From Prevotella sp. UBA1104 (GTDB lineage Bacteria > Bacteroidota > Bacteroidia > Bacteroidales > Bacteroidaceae), in contig DCBP01000128.1 of assembly GCA_002314055.1 (NCBI GenBank), forward strand, positions 1 to 50,952: DNA of 50,952 nt, written 5' to 3'. Shown here piece after piece: positions 44,104-50,952 of the stretch. The notes under the pieces were generated by a model. It saw only the letters and a program-made list of their open reading frames with translations, made no database searches and was not told the origin of the DNA. Numbering within the stretch: the first letter of the stretch is position 1; each line of letters begins with the position of its first letter. A program made the translations under genes and the position numbers.

Positions 44104-44931
44104 ATGAAAAAGATAAGCAGACTTTTGGCTTCTATAATGCTGGCTGTAACATCAATGACGGCATGCGCACAAAACCCGACCGACATTCTGCTCTGGCAGA
44201 ACGGTGCTCCTAACGACAACGGCAACCCGCAAGACACGGCTAAAGTGAGGGTCTTCCTGCCAAACCCCGAAGAGGCTACCGGCAGAGCCGTGGTTATCTG
44301 TCCCGGAGGCGGATACCAGCACCTCGCCATGAACCACGAGGGATACGACTGGGCTCCGTTCTTCAACAACATGGGAATTGCGGCAATCGTACTGAAATAC
44401 CGCATGCCGAACGGCAACTGCGAGGTTCCTGTCGCTGATGCCGAAGAGGCGATGCGCCTCGTACGCCGAAACGCAAAGGCTTGGAACATCAAGGTTGACC
44501 AGGTGGGTATTATGGGTTTTTCGGCTGGAGGACACCTCGCATCAACTATTGCCACCCACTCTAAGGGCGACGCAAAACCGGATTTCCAGATTCTCTTCTA
44601 CCCCGTCATCACCATGATGCCAGACATCACGCATAAGGGCAGCCACGACAACTTCCTCGGCAAAGACGCGAAGAAGAAGGACGAGAAGCTTTACAGCAAC
44701 GACATTCAGGTGTCGCGCGCCACTCCGAGGGCGTTCATCGCTCTCAGTGACGACGACCACACGGTATTTCCTGCCAATGGTGTGAACTACTATACTGAGC
44801 TTTACCGCCACGACGTTCCTGCCTCTCTGCATGTTTATCCTTCTGGAGGACACGGCTGGGGCATCCGCGACCGCTTTAAATACCACAACGAAATGGAACT
44901 GGAACTGAAAGCATGGCTTAGAAGTTTCTGA
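44104..44931 (+). CDS. Secreted alpha/beta hydrolase (acetyl-xylan-esterase-like)
   Basis: From the ATG at 44104 the protein has 275 residues. The N-terminus MKKISRLLASIMLAVTSMTAC is a signal peptide, with a cysteine at residue 21 that might be lipidated. The alpha/beta hydrolase core shows VVICPGGGYQ (oxyanion region, about 63-72), the nucleophile elbow GFSAGG (Ser140), ALSDDDHTVFP (acid) and SGGHGWG (histidine). Such proteins in Bacteroidetes are often carbohydrate esterases, for example deacetylating xylan; the substrate here is inferred only from the family. An earlier ATG at 44053 would add basic residues before the signal peptide. Confidence 0.85.
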   Translation: MKKISRLLASIMLAVTSMTACAQNPTDILLWQNGAPNDNGNPQDTAKVRVFLPNPEEATGRAVVICPGGGYQHLAMNHEGYDWAPFFNNMGIAAIVLKYRMPNGNCEVPVADAEEAMRLVRRNAKAWNIKVDQVGIMGFSAGGHLASTIATHSKGDAKPDFQILFYPVITMMPDITHKGSHDNFLGKDAKKKDEKLYSNDIQVSRATPRAFIALSDDDHTVFPANGVNYYTELYRHDVPASLHVYPSGGHGWGIRDRFKYHNEMELELKAWLRSF

Positions 44932-44945
44932 TAATATATATTATC
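44930..44945. repeat. 16-bp AT palindrome at the hydrolase stop codon
   Basis: GATAATATATATTATC is a perfect palindrome whose first bases are part of the TGA stop. It is weakly stable because it is nearly all A/T. Confidence 0.5.
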
Positions 44946-44970
44946 ACTATCTTATGTTTATATATAGTGG

Positions 44971-45069
44971 TGTGAGGGGTAAGCATTTACCCCTCACACT
45001 TACCCTCACCGATTTATATCTCTGAATATCAATATATTATTACTCATGTGTGAGGGTGTGAGGGTAAAA
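44971..45069. repeat. GTGAGGG palindromic intergenic element, copy D
   Basis: A perfect 12-bp inverted repeat TGTGAGGGGTAA (44971-44982) / TTACCCCTCACA (44987-44998), then TTACCCTCACC, about 38 nt of AT-rich core, and tandem TGTGAGGG (45049-45056, 45057-45064) ending TAAAA. Layout and right end match copy B. With the NUDIX promoter it accounts for the 313-bp spacer. Confidence 0.8.
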
Positions 45070-45110
45070 CGACCGGAAAATTTTTTTTATAAAAAAGCAA
45101 CGCAATCTTA

Positions 45111-45139
45111 TTGACTTTTACATTTTTTTTGTAATATTG
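45111..45139 (+). promoter_or_regulatory. Possible promoter of the NUDIX gene
   Basis: TTG (45111-45113), 18 bp, then TAATATTG (45132-45139), one mismatch from TAnnTTTG. The leader would be about 100 nt. Confidence 0.4.
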
Positions 45140-45244
45140 CAGTCTGAATGCAATATACTGACTTTTCAACCTATAAAGGAGATGACGGGAAATGTATATT
45201 ATATTCACTATGCGTAGTGTATAACAACTTTTAAATTGATAAAT

Positions 45245-45772
45245 ATGCATTTACTAGAAAAGTTCAGCTATTGTCCTAAATGCGGAAGTTCTCACTTCAT
45301 AACAGAAAGCGACAAAAGCAAGAAATGTGAGAACTGCGGATTTGAGTACTTCCTTAACCCTTCGGCTGCCGTGGCTGCATTTATCTTCAACAAAAATGGT
45401 GAACTGCTCGTGGAAAAAAGAAAAAAAGATCCTGCTAAGGGCATGCTCGACCTGCCTGGCGGATTTTGCGATGCACAGGAAACTGCTGAGGAGGCTATCG
45501 CAAGGGAAGTGATGGAGGAGACTTCGCTGAAGATAAATAATGCAAGGTATCTTTTCAGTCAACCGAATGTATATAGATACTCAGGCTTTGATATTCCGAC
45601 GATGGACTTGTTCTTCTCTTGCGAAGTGGAAGACATAACGACGCTGAAGGCTAACGATGACGCCGACGAATGTTTCTGGGTTAAGCCGGAGGATATCCAC
45701 ACGGAACAATTCGGACTGCGCTCGGTTAGACAAGCACTACATATTTTTAAGGAAAACTTTAAAAATCACTGA
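45245..45772 (+). CDS. NUDIX hydrolase with N-terminal zinc ribbon
   Basis: From the ATG at 45245 the protein has 175 residues. An N-terminal zinc ribbon (Cys10, Cys13, Cys28, Cys31) precedes a NUDIX domain with the box GFCDAQETAEEAIAREVMEETSL (73-95), in which the usual Gly near the end is Ser94. The metal-binding REVMEE (87-92) is intact. The zinc ribbon form recalls NudC-type (NADH pyrophosphatase) proteins, but it is much shorter and lacks the extra domain, so the substrate is unknown. The TTG in frame at 45236 is not needed. Confidence 0.9.
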   Translation: MHLLEKFSYCPKCGSSHFITESDKSKKCENCGFEYFLNPSAAVAAFIFNKNGELLVEKRKKDPAKGMLDLPGGFCDAQETAEEAIAREVMEETSLKINNARYLFSQPNVYRYSGFDIPTMDLFFSCEVEDITTLKANDDADECFWVKPEDIHTEQFGLRSVRQALHIFKENFKNH

Positions 45773-45820
45773 TTTCATCGAATTTATTTACCTTAATATC
45801 AATACAGGAAAACAAACACA

Positions 45821-47623
45821 ATGGATATAATGAAACAGATATACAATATTGTTGCTGTGGCATGTATGGCTCTTATGCTATGCTGCTGCAGCAACTCTGA
45901 CAACACCGAAACTGACAGCGATGAGTTTGATGTAATGCTAAACACTATCGTTACATCGGAAACAGCAGAAAAAGCGTATTCTATTATCGAAAATGCCCAT
46001 TCCAACGGACAGATTAACAACGGACAGCGTAGCTATCTGAGGGCAGTCGTGGTATTTAAAGACCGCGAACGCTTCGACTCCGTTATCACTCTTTGTCAAC
46101 CGCTCGTGGAAATGCCGGAGGTGAAAACTGACAAAAAACTCCTTTATCGCATCTATGCACTAATGGCTAATGCTGCCGAGGGCTGCGGTAACTATGCCGA
46201 CATGATTCAGTATGCTACAAAAACTGAAAATCTTGCTCAGAAGCTTGGAAGAATAGACAAGCAGCAGGAGATGATGGGTACTGTGGGCTATGGCATGATT
46301 CTGCTCGGAAGAAGCAAAGAAGGCATGAGGATGATTAATAAAGGACTTGAAAATCTTAGGGGGAGAACGGAATGGAATTGCCGTAACAGCTATATTATTC
46401 TATCGAAGATAAAGATTGCCGCACTCGATGAAATGGAGAATTTTAGTGGGATATTGCCCGTTTGCCAAGATATAATAAACAATCTTTCTAATATGGCAAA
46501 CCATCCGGAAAGAATTACGAAGATGCCGAAAGAATGGGCTGACAACAAACAAGTCTTTTCTAAGGCTATTGACTTCTACCGCACTCAAGCCTTGGCATAC
46601 ATGACTTACTCGTATGCTAAGACAAATCAGGATGATAAGGCTAAGGACATTTTAAAGGAATTCTATAAAACTGAATATGCCAATACTCTCGATGCAAAGC
46701 GAGTAATTGTTGAAGCCTTGGGAGAACTCGAATTGTACGACAAAATGCTTGTCATTTACGATGAAATCGACAAAAACAACGGTGCAGACACTATCAGCCA
46801 TGCATACAGCGAAGAACTGCAATACAAGGCACGTGCGGCTTCGGCTGCCGGCGATAAAGAACTGGCAAGAAGATACCTGAGAAGGACTATCGCCCTGAAT
46901 GATTCTCTTCATAAACGTATCGACCAGGAACAGATGGCAAGAATGCTGTCTGTATACAAAGTGCACGAGGAGAAGCAGAAGGCTGACAAAGCAGCCTCGG
47001 AAGCGAAAATGCTTCTCATCATAATTGTCGCTCTTGGTACTATCACTATCATTACTGTAATTCTTGCCATCAGAATTCTCCACCAAAGCAAGAAGATGAA
47101 GGAAAAGAATAGATCTATTGTCGGCATCATCGACAAGGTTTACAAATATAGGAAGAACTACGTTGACCAACTACAAAAGGAGGACATAAAACGCGATGAA
47201 ACCGAGGAAAATCATCTTAAAGAACAATCTATAGTGCATGAAGGAAAAACCGATAAAGAGATTGAGGAGGACGAAGATAAACATTTGTTTCTGCTGATCG
47301 ACAAAGCGATGAGAGAGAAGAAAATGTATCTCGACTGCGATTTTCAGAGACAGACACTTATTGACGAGCTACACTTGGACCGCAATAAGATAGGCAGGCT
47401 GATTAGGAAATACAGTGGGTATCAGAATTTGTCGGCTTACATAAACTCGTATCGGCTCGAACACGCATACAATATCTTGACCAACGATGATATGCGCACG
47501 ACAATAGACAACATTTCACGACAGTCTGGCTTTACTACTATCCGTACATTCCAACGACTTTTTAAAGAGGCTTACGGTATGACACCGGCGGAATTCCGCG
47601 AAGCGAAACACGACAAAACGTAA
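45821..47623 (+). CDS. Membrane-tethered TPR-AraC regulator (second), probable lipoprotein-like start
   Basis: Protein of 600 residues. The N-terminus (MKQIYNIVAVACMALMLCCCSNS, from the ATG at 45830 or 45821) is signal-like with a cysteine triplet, possibly a lipobox. About 350 residues of TPR-like helices follow, then a transmembrane helix (LLIIIVALGTITIITVILAI, about 393-412), a coiled-coil/charged linker, and a C-terminal AraC-type domain (RQTLIDELHLDRNKIGRLIRKYSGY ... IRTFQRLFKEAYGMTPAEF). It has the same architecture as the protein at 33176 but differs in sequence. No kinase or receiver is present. Directly downstream are an imperfect direct repeat and a strong promoter that may be its target. 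Confidence 0.87.
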   Translation: MDIMKQIYNIVAVACMALMLCCCSNSDNTETDSDEFDVMLNTIVTSETAEKAYSIIENAHSNGQINNGQRSYLRAVVVFKDRERFDSVITLCQPLVEMPEVKTDKKLLYRIYALMANAAEGCGNYADMIQYATKTENLAQKLGRIDKQQEMMGTVGYGMILLGRSKEGMRMINKGLENLRGRTEWNCRNSYIILSKIKIAALDEMENFSGILPVCQDIINNLSNMANHPERITKMPKEWADNKQVFSKAIDFYRTQALAYMTYSYAKTNQDDKAKDILKEFYKTEYANTLDAKRVIVEALGELELYDKMLVIYDEIDKNNGADTISHAYSEELQYKARAASAAGDKELARRYLRRTIALNDSLHKRIDQEQMARMLSVYKVHEEKQKADKAASEAKMLLIIIVALGTITIITVILAIRILHQSKKMKEKNRSIVGIIDKVYKYRKNYVDQLQKEDIKRDETEENHLKEQSIVHEGKTDKEIEEDEDKHLFLLIDKAMREKKMYLDCDFQRQTLIDELHLDRNKIGRLIRKYSGYQNLSAYINSYRLEHAYNILTNDDMRTTIDNISRQSGFTTIRTFQRLFKEAYGMTPAEFREAKHDKT

Positions 47624-47683
47624 AAATGGCGGCAAAATGTTATTGCTAAAGCGATAAAACGTCAGAAAAGGCGGCAATATGTC
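47612..47683 (+). repeat. Imperfect 30-bp direct repeat straddling the regulator stop codon
   Basis: Copy 1 (47612-47641) and copy 2 (47653-47683) share AAAACGT and GGCGGCAAAATGT / GGCGGCAATATGT at a period of about 41 bp, with a few differences. They end 6 bp before the -33 box of the next promoter. AraC-type regulators commonly bind direct repeats of this kind. Confidence 0.65.
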
Positions 47684-47689
47684 ACATCT

Positions 47690-47721
47690 TTTGGAAGTAA
47701 TTTATTATATCTTTATCTTTG
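47690..47721 (+). promoter_or_regulatory. Consensus promoter with no obvious gene downstream
   Basis: -33 TTTG (47690-47693), exactly 20 bp, -7 TATCTTTG (47714-47721). It is as good as any promoter in the window. Transcription would start near 47728 and meet the terminator at 47951. Confidence 0.8.
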
Positions 47722-47727
47722 CAACAC

Positions 47728-47985
47728 TAAAAAAGACAGGAAAAGAGTAAAGAAATATATCACACAGTATATTAGTAAAGGTTTAGATAAAGATTTGCAT
47801 TAGATTACTTTTATCAATTCGTGATGAATTGTTGGAATGGTGTTTCTACATTATTCATTATTATTAGATGTCATTTAAAAACAAGTGCTAATAGATTTGT
47901 TAGGTGTCAGAAATTAGTAAAGCTAAATTTATTTATTAAATGGGTACGAAAAGCCCGGACTGCAAAGGCTGTCCGGGCTTATCTG
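47728..47985 (+). ncRNA. Candidate small RNA between a consensus promoter and a terminator
   Basis: The interval holds about 230 nt of AT-rich sequence without a convincing coding frame. The only long frame (GTG 47821 or ATG 47824 to 48042) reads through the terminator stem and into gpmI and has no family features. A leader left over from a lost gene is an alternative. Confidence 0.4.
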
Positions 47986-47986
47986 T
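47951..47986. terminator. Bidirectional terminator between the candidate sRNA and gpmI
   Basis: AAGCCCGGAC (47951-47960) pairs with GTCCGGGCTT (47971-47980), loop of 10. Plus strand continues ATCTGTTTAT; minus strand continues TTCGTACCC. It serves the candidate RNA and gpmI. It shares 12 bases (AGCCCGGACTGC) with the terminator at 39851. Confidence 0.75.
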
Positions 47987-48019
47987 TTATAAGGGATTTC
48001 TTGTTTTCTTTATTCCCGA

Positions 48020-49546
48020 TTAGTGGAGATTGTCCTCAATGAGGTTCTCGCCTGTCATGTCTGCCGGCTGCTCCAGTCCCATAATGTGCAGGATAGAAGG
48101 AGCGACATCTGCAAGACGACCGTCTTTTACTGTAGCACTGTTATTGTCGGTAACATAGATAAATGGAACCGGGTTCAGCGAGTGTGCTGTATTTGGAGTG
48201 CCGTCAGGATTGATTGCGTTGTCGGCATTACCATGGTCGGCAATGATGATAGCCTCATAGTCGTTAGCCTTTGCTGCCTCGATAACGTCCTTTACGCAGT
48301 TGTCAACGGCATGAACAGCCTTGGCAATGGCATTGTAGATTCCGGTATGACCTACCATATCACCGTTGGCGAAGTTCACAACGATGAAATCATACTCCTG
48401 AGTGTTGATAGCTCCTACGAGCTTGTCTTTCACCTCGTATGCACTCATCTCCGGTTTCAAGTCGTATGTGGCAACCTTTGGCGAAGGAACAAGGATTCTG
48501 TCCTCACCCTCGTAAGGAGTCTCGCGACCACCGTTGAAGAAGAATGTAACGTGTGCATACTTCTCTGTCTCTGCAGTGTGGAGCTGTTTCTTGCCCTGCT
48601 TGCTAAGATATTCGCCGAGAGTATCCTGCACGTTCTCTTTCGGGAAGAGGATATGTACGCCCTTGAACGAAGCATCGTATGGAGTCATGCAGAAATACTG
48701 CAAGTCTTTGATTGTGTGCATTCCTTCTTCCGGCATATCCTGCTGTGTGAGCACCTGAGTAAGTTCCTTTGCACGGTCGTTGCGGTAGTTGATGAAGATA
48801 ACGACATCGCCTTCCTGTATAGTTCCGTCAACATTAGCGTTGCTGATAGGCTTAACGAACTCGTCGGTAACATCGGCTGCATAACTCTCCTGCATTGCCT
48901 TTACCATATCCGTAGCCTTTGTTCCCTTACCCTCAACGAGCAAGTCGTAAGCCTCCTTCACACGGTTCCAGCGCTTGTCGCGGTCCATTGCATAGAAACG
49001 TCCGATTATGCTTGCTATGTGTGCGCCGTTAGCCTCGCAGTGTGCCGTGAGGTCCTTTATGAATCCCTCGCCACTCTTCGGGTCTGTATCACGTCCGTCC
49101 ATGAAGCAATGAACGAAAGTGTTGGTGAGTCCGTACTCCTTGGAAATCTCAATGAACTTATACAGATGGTTGAGTGAAGAGTGAACGCCACCTGTTGATG
49201 TAAGTCCCATAAGATGCAGTTTCTTTCCCGTTTCCTTGGCATAGGTAAAAGCCTTTACCACTTCAGGGTTCTTCAAGATAGAACCATCGGCACAAGCACG
49301 GTTGATCTTTACCAAATCCTGGTAAACGATGCGTCCGGCACCAATGTTGAGGTGGCCTACCTCAGAGTTACCCATCTGTCCCTCTGGCAGACCGACGTCT
49401 TCACCGCAAGCCATAAGCTGCGAGTGAGCGCTAACTGCTGTAAGATAGTCAAGATACGGAGTTGGAGTGTTGTAAATAACATCCCCTTTGCCATGTTTTC
49501 CGATACCCCATCCGTCGAGTATCATCAATAAAGCTTTCTTTGCCAT
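48020..49546 (-). CDS. gpmI: 2,3-bisphosphoglycerate-independent phosphoglycerate mutase
   Basis: Glycolytic enzyme interconverting 3- and 2-phosphoglycerate, using two Mn ions. The 508 residues start MAKKALLMILDGWGIG (metal-ligand Asp11) and contain the phosphorylated serine in QMGNSEVGHLNIGAGR (Ser61), CFMDGRDTDPKSG, NYRNDRAKELTQ, and the metal-binding IIADHGNADNAI and HSLNPVPF near the end. Length is standard. It lies 88 bp after sufS on the same strand, separated by a strong hairpin. No promoter matching TAnnTTTG is visible in the gap. The big plus-strand frame 48023-49177 is a shadow. Confidence 0.97.
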   Translation of the reverse strand: MAKKALLMILDGWGIGKHGKGDVIYNTPTPYLDYLTAVSAHSQLMACGEDVGLPEGQMGNSEVGHLNIGAGRIVYQDLVKINRACADGSILKNPEVVKAFTYAKETGKKLHLMGLTSTGGVHSSLNHLYKFIEISKEYGLTNTFVHCFMDGRDTDPKSGEGFIKDLTAHCEANGAHIASIIGRFYAMDRDKRWNRVKEAYDLLVEGKGTKATDMVKAMQESYAADVTDEFVKPISNANVDGTIQEGDVVIFINYRNDRAKELTQVLTQQDMPEEGMHTIKDLQYFCMTPYDASFKGVHILFPKENVQDTLGEYLSKQGKKQLHTAETEKYAHVTFFFNGGRETPYEGEDRILVPSPKVATYDLKPEMSAYEVKDKLVGAINTQEYDFIVVNFANGDMVGHTGIYNAIAKAVHAVDNCVKDVIEAAKANDYEAIIIADHGNADNAINPDGTPNTAHSLNPVPFIYVTDNNSATVKDGRLADVAPSILHIMGLEQPADMTGENLIEDNLH

Positions 49547-49586
49547 AATGTTTTTATTTTGTTTGGATATTGTATATTTTTTATTG

Positions 49587-49621
49587 GAGTTCTCTGACGA
49601 CTCGAAGTTGTCCGAGAACTC
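49587..49621. repeat. Strong hairpin between sufS and gpmI
   Basis: GAGTTCTC (49587-49594) pairs with GAGAACTC (49614-49621), then after a one-base mismatch GACGACT with AGTTGTC (one G-U), loop of 3. There is no U-run directly after it on the minus strand, so it may be a weak terminator, a processing site or a stability element. Confidence 0.65.
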
Positions 49622-49634
49622 AGTGAAGCTTGAA

Positions 49635-50849
49635 TCAGAACATCTGACTCACTCGCTTGATGCCCTCAACAAGAGTATCAATTTCTTCCTTAGTGTTGTA
49701 AAGGGCGAACGATGCACGCACTGTGCCCTGAATGCCAAGACGTATCATGAGTGGTTGGGCACAGTGATGACCAGTGCGCACGGCGATGCCGAGGCGGTCG
49801 AGCAGTGTCCCCATGTCGAGATGATGGATGTTGCCCACGAGAAACGACACCACAGCGTCCTTCTCCTTTGCCTCACCAAAGATGCGCATGCCGTCAATTT
49901 CTTTCATGCGACGCATGGCATAATCCGTAAGCTCTTTTTCGTGGGCATGGATATTGTCCATACCAAGCTGCTGCATATAGTTTATGGCTGTGGCAAGACC
50001 ATGGGTAGCAACATAATCTGGGGTGCCGGCCTCAAACTTGAACGGCAGTTTCTCGAACACCGTTTTCTCGAAGCTCACACTCTCTATCATTTCGCCTCCA
50101 CCCTGATATGGCGGCAGGCGGTCGAGCCAGTCTTCCTTGCCGTAGAGTACGCCAACACCAGTAGGCCCATACATCTTATGACCACTGAAGGCGAGGAAAT
50201 CACAATCCAGATCCTGCACATCTACCTTAAAATGCGGAGTGCTCTGTGCACCATCGAGCATAAACGGTACGCCGTGCTCATGGGCAATACGTATCATCTC
50301 CTTCACTGGGTTGATGGTACCGAGCACATTGCTGACGTGTGCTACACTGACGATTTTTGTCCTGTCGGTAAACAGCTTCTCGTATTCGTCCAAAAGTATT
50401 TCGCCCTTGTCGCTCATAGGAATTACACGGATGCAAATACCTTTCTTTGCTGCCTGCAACTGCCAAGGTACGATATTGGAGTGATGCTCCATGGTAGAGA
50501 CGATAACCTCGTCGCCCTCTTTCATAAACTCATCAGAGAACGAAGATACAACAAGGTTCAACGCCTCTGTCGTACCACGAGTGAATATCACCTCATTAGT
50601 AGATTTGGCATTGATAAACGAACGCACGGTTTCGCGTGCAGCCTCATGTAGGTCGGTTGCCTGCTGCGACAGATAGTGCACGCCGCGGTGTACGTTGGCG
50701 TTTACGTTGAGATATTCCTGGCGCATGGCGTCGAGCACGCAGAGCGGTTTCTGCGTTGTGGCAGCATTGTCGAGGTAGACAAGCGGTTTGCCGTAAACCT
50801 CACGGCTGAGAATCGGGAAGTCCTGACGGACTTTTTCTATGTTGTACAT
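49635..50849 (-). CDS. sufS: Cysteine desulfurase SufS
   Basis: Pyridoxal phosphate enzyme that takes sulfur from cysteine for iron-sulfur cluster assembly. The 404 residues include YLDNAATTQKP near the start, EHHSNIVPWQL, the PLP-lysine region FSGHKMYGPTGVGVLYG, and RTGHHCAQPLM with active-site Cys363. This short-loop type is SufS/CsdA rather than IscS. Other suf genes (sufB, sufC, sufD) are expected upstream, beyond the right end of the window. gpmI follows downstream. Confidence 0.94.
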   Translation of the reverse strand: MYNIEKVRQDFPILSREVYGKPLVYLDNAATTQKPLCVLDAMRQEYLNVNANVHRGVHYLSQQATDLHEAARETVRSFINAKSTNEVIFTRGTTEALNLVVSSFSDEFMKEGDEVIVSTMEHHSNIVPWQLQAAKKGICIRVIPMSDKGEILLDEYEKLFTDRTKIVSVAHVSNVLGTINPVKEMIRIAHEHGVPFMLDGAQSTPHFKVDVQDLDCDFLAFSGHKMYGPTGVGVLYGKEDWLDRLPPYQGGGEMIESVSFEKTVFEKLPFKFEAGTPDYVATHGLATAINYMQQLGMDNIHAHEKELTDYAMRRMKEIDGMRIFGEAKEKDAVVSFLVGNIHHLDMGTLLDRLGIAVRTGHHCAQPLMIRLGIQGTVRASFALYNTKEEIDTLVEGIKRVSQMF

Positions 50850-50858
50850 ATTATTATA

Positions 50859-50902
50859 GGACTTATGGGACTAATAAGACTAATGGGAGTTCTGAGAGAA
50901 CT
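50859..50902. repeat. GACTAAT tandem words and AGTTCT/AGAACT hairpin ahead of sufS
   Basis: Positions 50859-50887 hold three degenerate copies of a GGGACTAAT-like unit. AGTTCT (50888-50893) and AGAACT (50897-50902) follow as a 6-bp hairpin with loop GAG. The same hexamer pair occurs at 13181-13234 and in the hairpin at 49587. Confidence 0.6.
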
Positions 50903-50952
50903 TAAAGAACCATGAATTCAGGGAGAGCTGGAACCATGAATTCTATAAGAAC

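Noticed and set aside
47821..48042. 73-residue open frame between the second TPR-AraC gene and gpmI
   Set aside because: It reads through the terminator stem and overlaps the end of gpmI by 23 bp; no family resemblance. It was kept only as part of the small RNA argument.
48023..49177. 384-residue open frame opposite gpmI
   Set aside because: Antisense shadow of a conserved glycolytic gene.

Overview
The window looks like a chromosome segment of a Bacteroidales bacterium, most likely a Prevotella/Segatella-type organism. The evidence is the Bacteroidetes gene order of the division and cell wall (dcw) cluster, many promoters of the Bacteroidetes type (-7 box TAnnTTTG, -33 TTTG, spacer about 20 bp), secreted proteins with type IX-style C-terminal tails, membrane-anchored TPR-AraC regulators, and weak or absent Shine-Dalgarno sequences. 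The genus is inferred from style, not from a search.

Layout. 1-7.7 kb (minus strand): the rimP-nusA-infB operon with a structured leader, gyrB, and a tRNA-Glu followed by rpsT. 7.8-8.5 kb: recO. 9.1-25.8 kb (plus strand): a complete dcw cluster, mraZ-rsmH-ftsL-ftsI-murE-mraY-murD-ftsW-murG-murC-ftsQ-ftsA-ftsZ, followed by a yqeY-like gene and a strong terminator. The cluster covers lipid I and lipid II synthesis, septal peptidoglycan polymerisation and cross-linking, and Z-ring assembly. A putative MraZ operator precedes it.

25.9-33.2 kb: an accessory-looking zone with a small membrane protein, a DUF805 protein, three different orphan AAA ATPases of the DUF4143-like type, a dGTPase, and a LOG-like protein. 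One ATPase is flanked by a 27-bp duplication of the DUF805 3' end. Another forms a two-gene unit with the dGTPase behind three operator-like palindromes phased at exactly 33 bp.

33.2-47.6 kb: a secretion and surface region with two membrane-tethered TPR-AraC regulators, four large secreted proteins and one small one (three with type IX-like tails), a secreted alpha/beta hydrolase and a Zn-ribbon NUDIX hydrolase. 47.6-48.0 kb: a textbook promoter faces about 230 nt with no convincing gene and then a bidirectional terminator. This is a candidate small RNA, with an imperfect 30-bp direct repeat just upstream. 48.0-50.8 kb (minus strand): gpmI and sufS.

Dispersed sequences include four copies of an intergenic palindromic element built from GTGAGGGTAA/TTACCCTCAC arms, several GCAC(Y)TTTGGTGC hairpins, and AGTTCT/AGAACT hairpins. 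I rate the repeat family, the 33-bp operator array with its ATPase-dGTPase operon, the duplication around the other ATPase, and the orphan promoter-terminator unit as the observations most worth following. All functions are from reading the sequence; no database search was possible.
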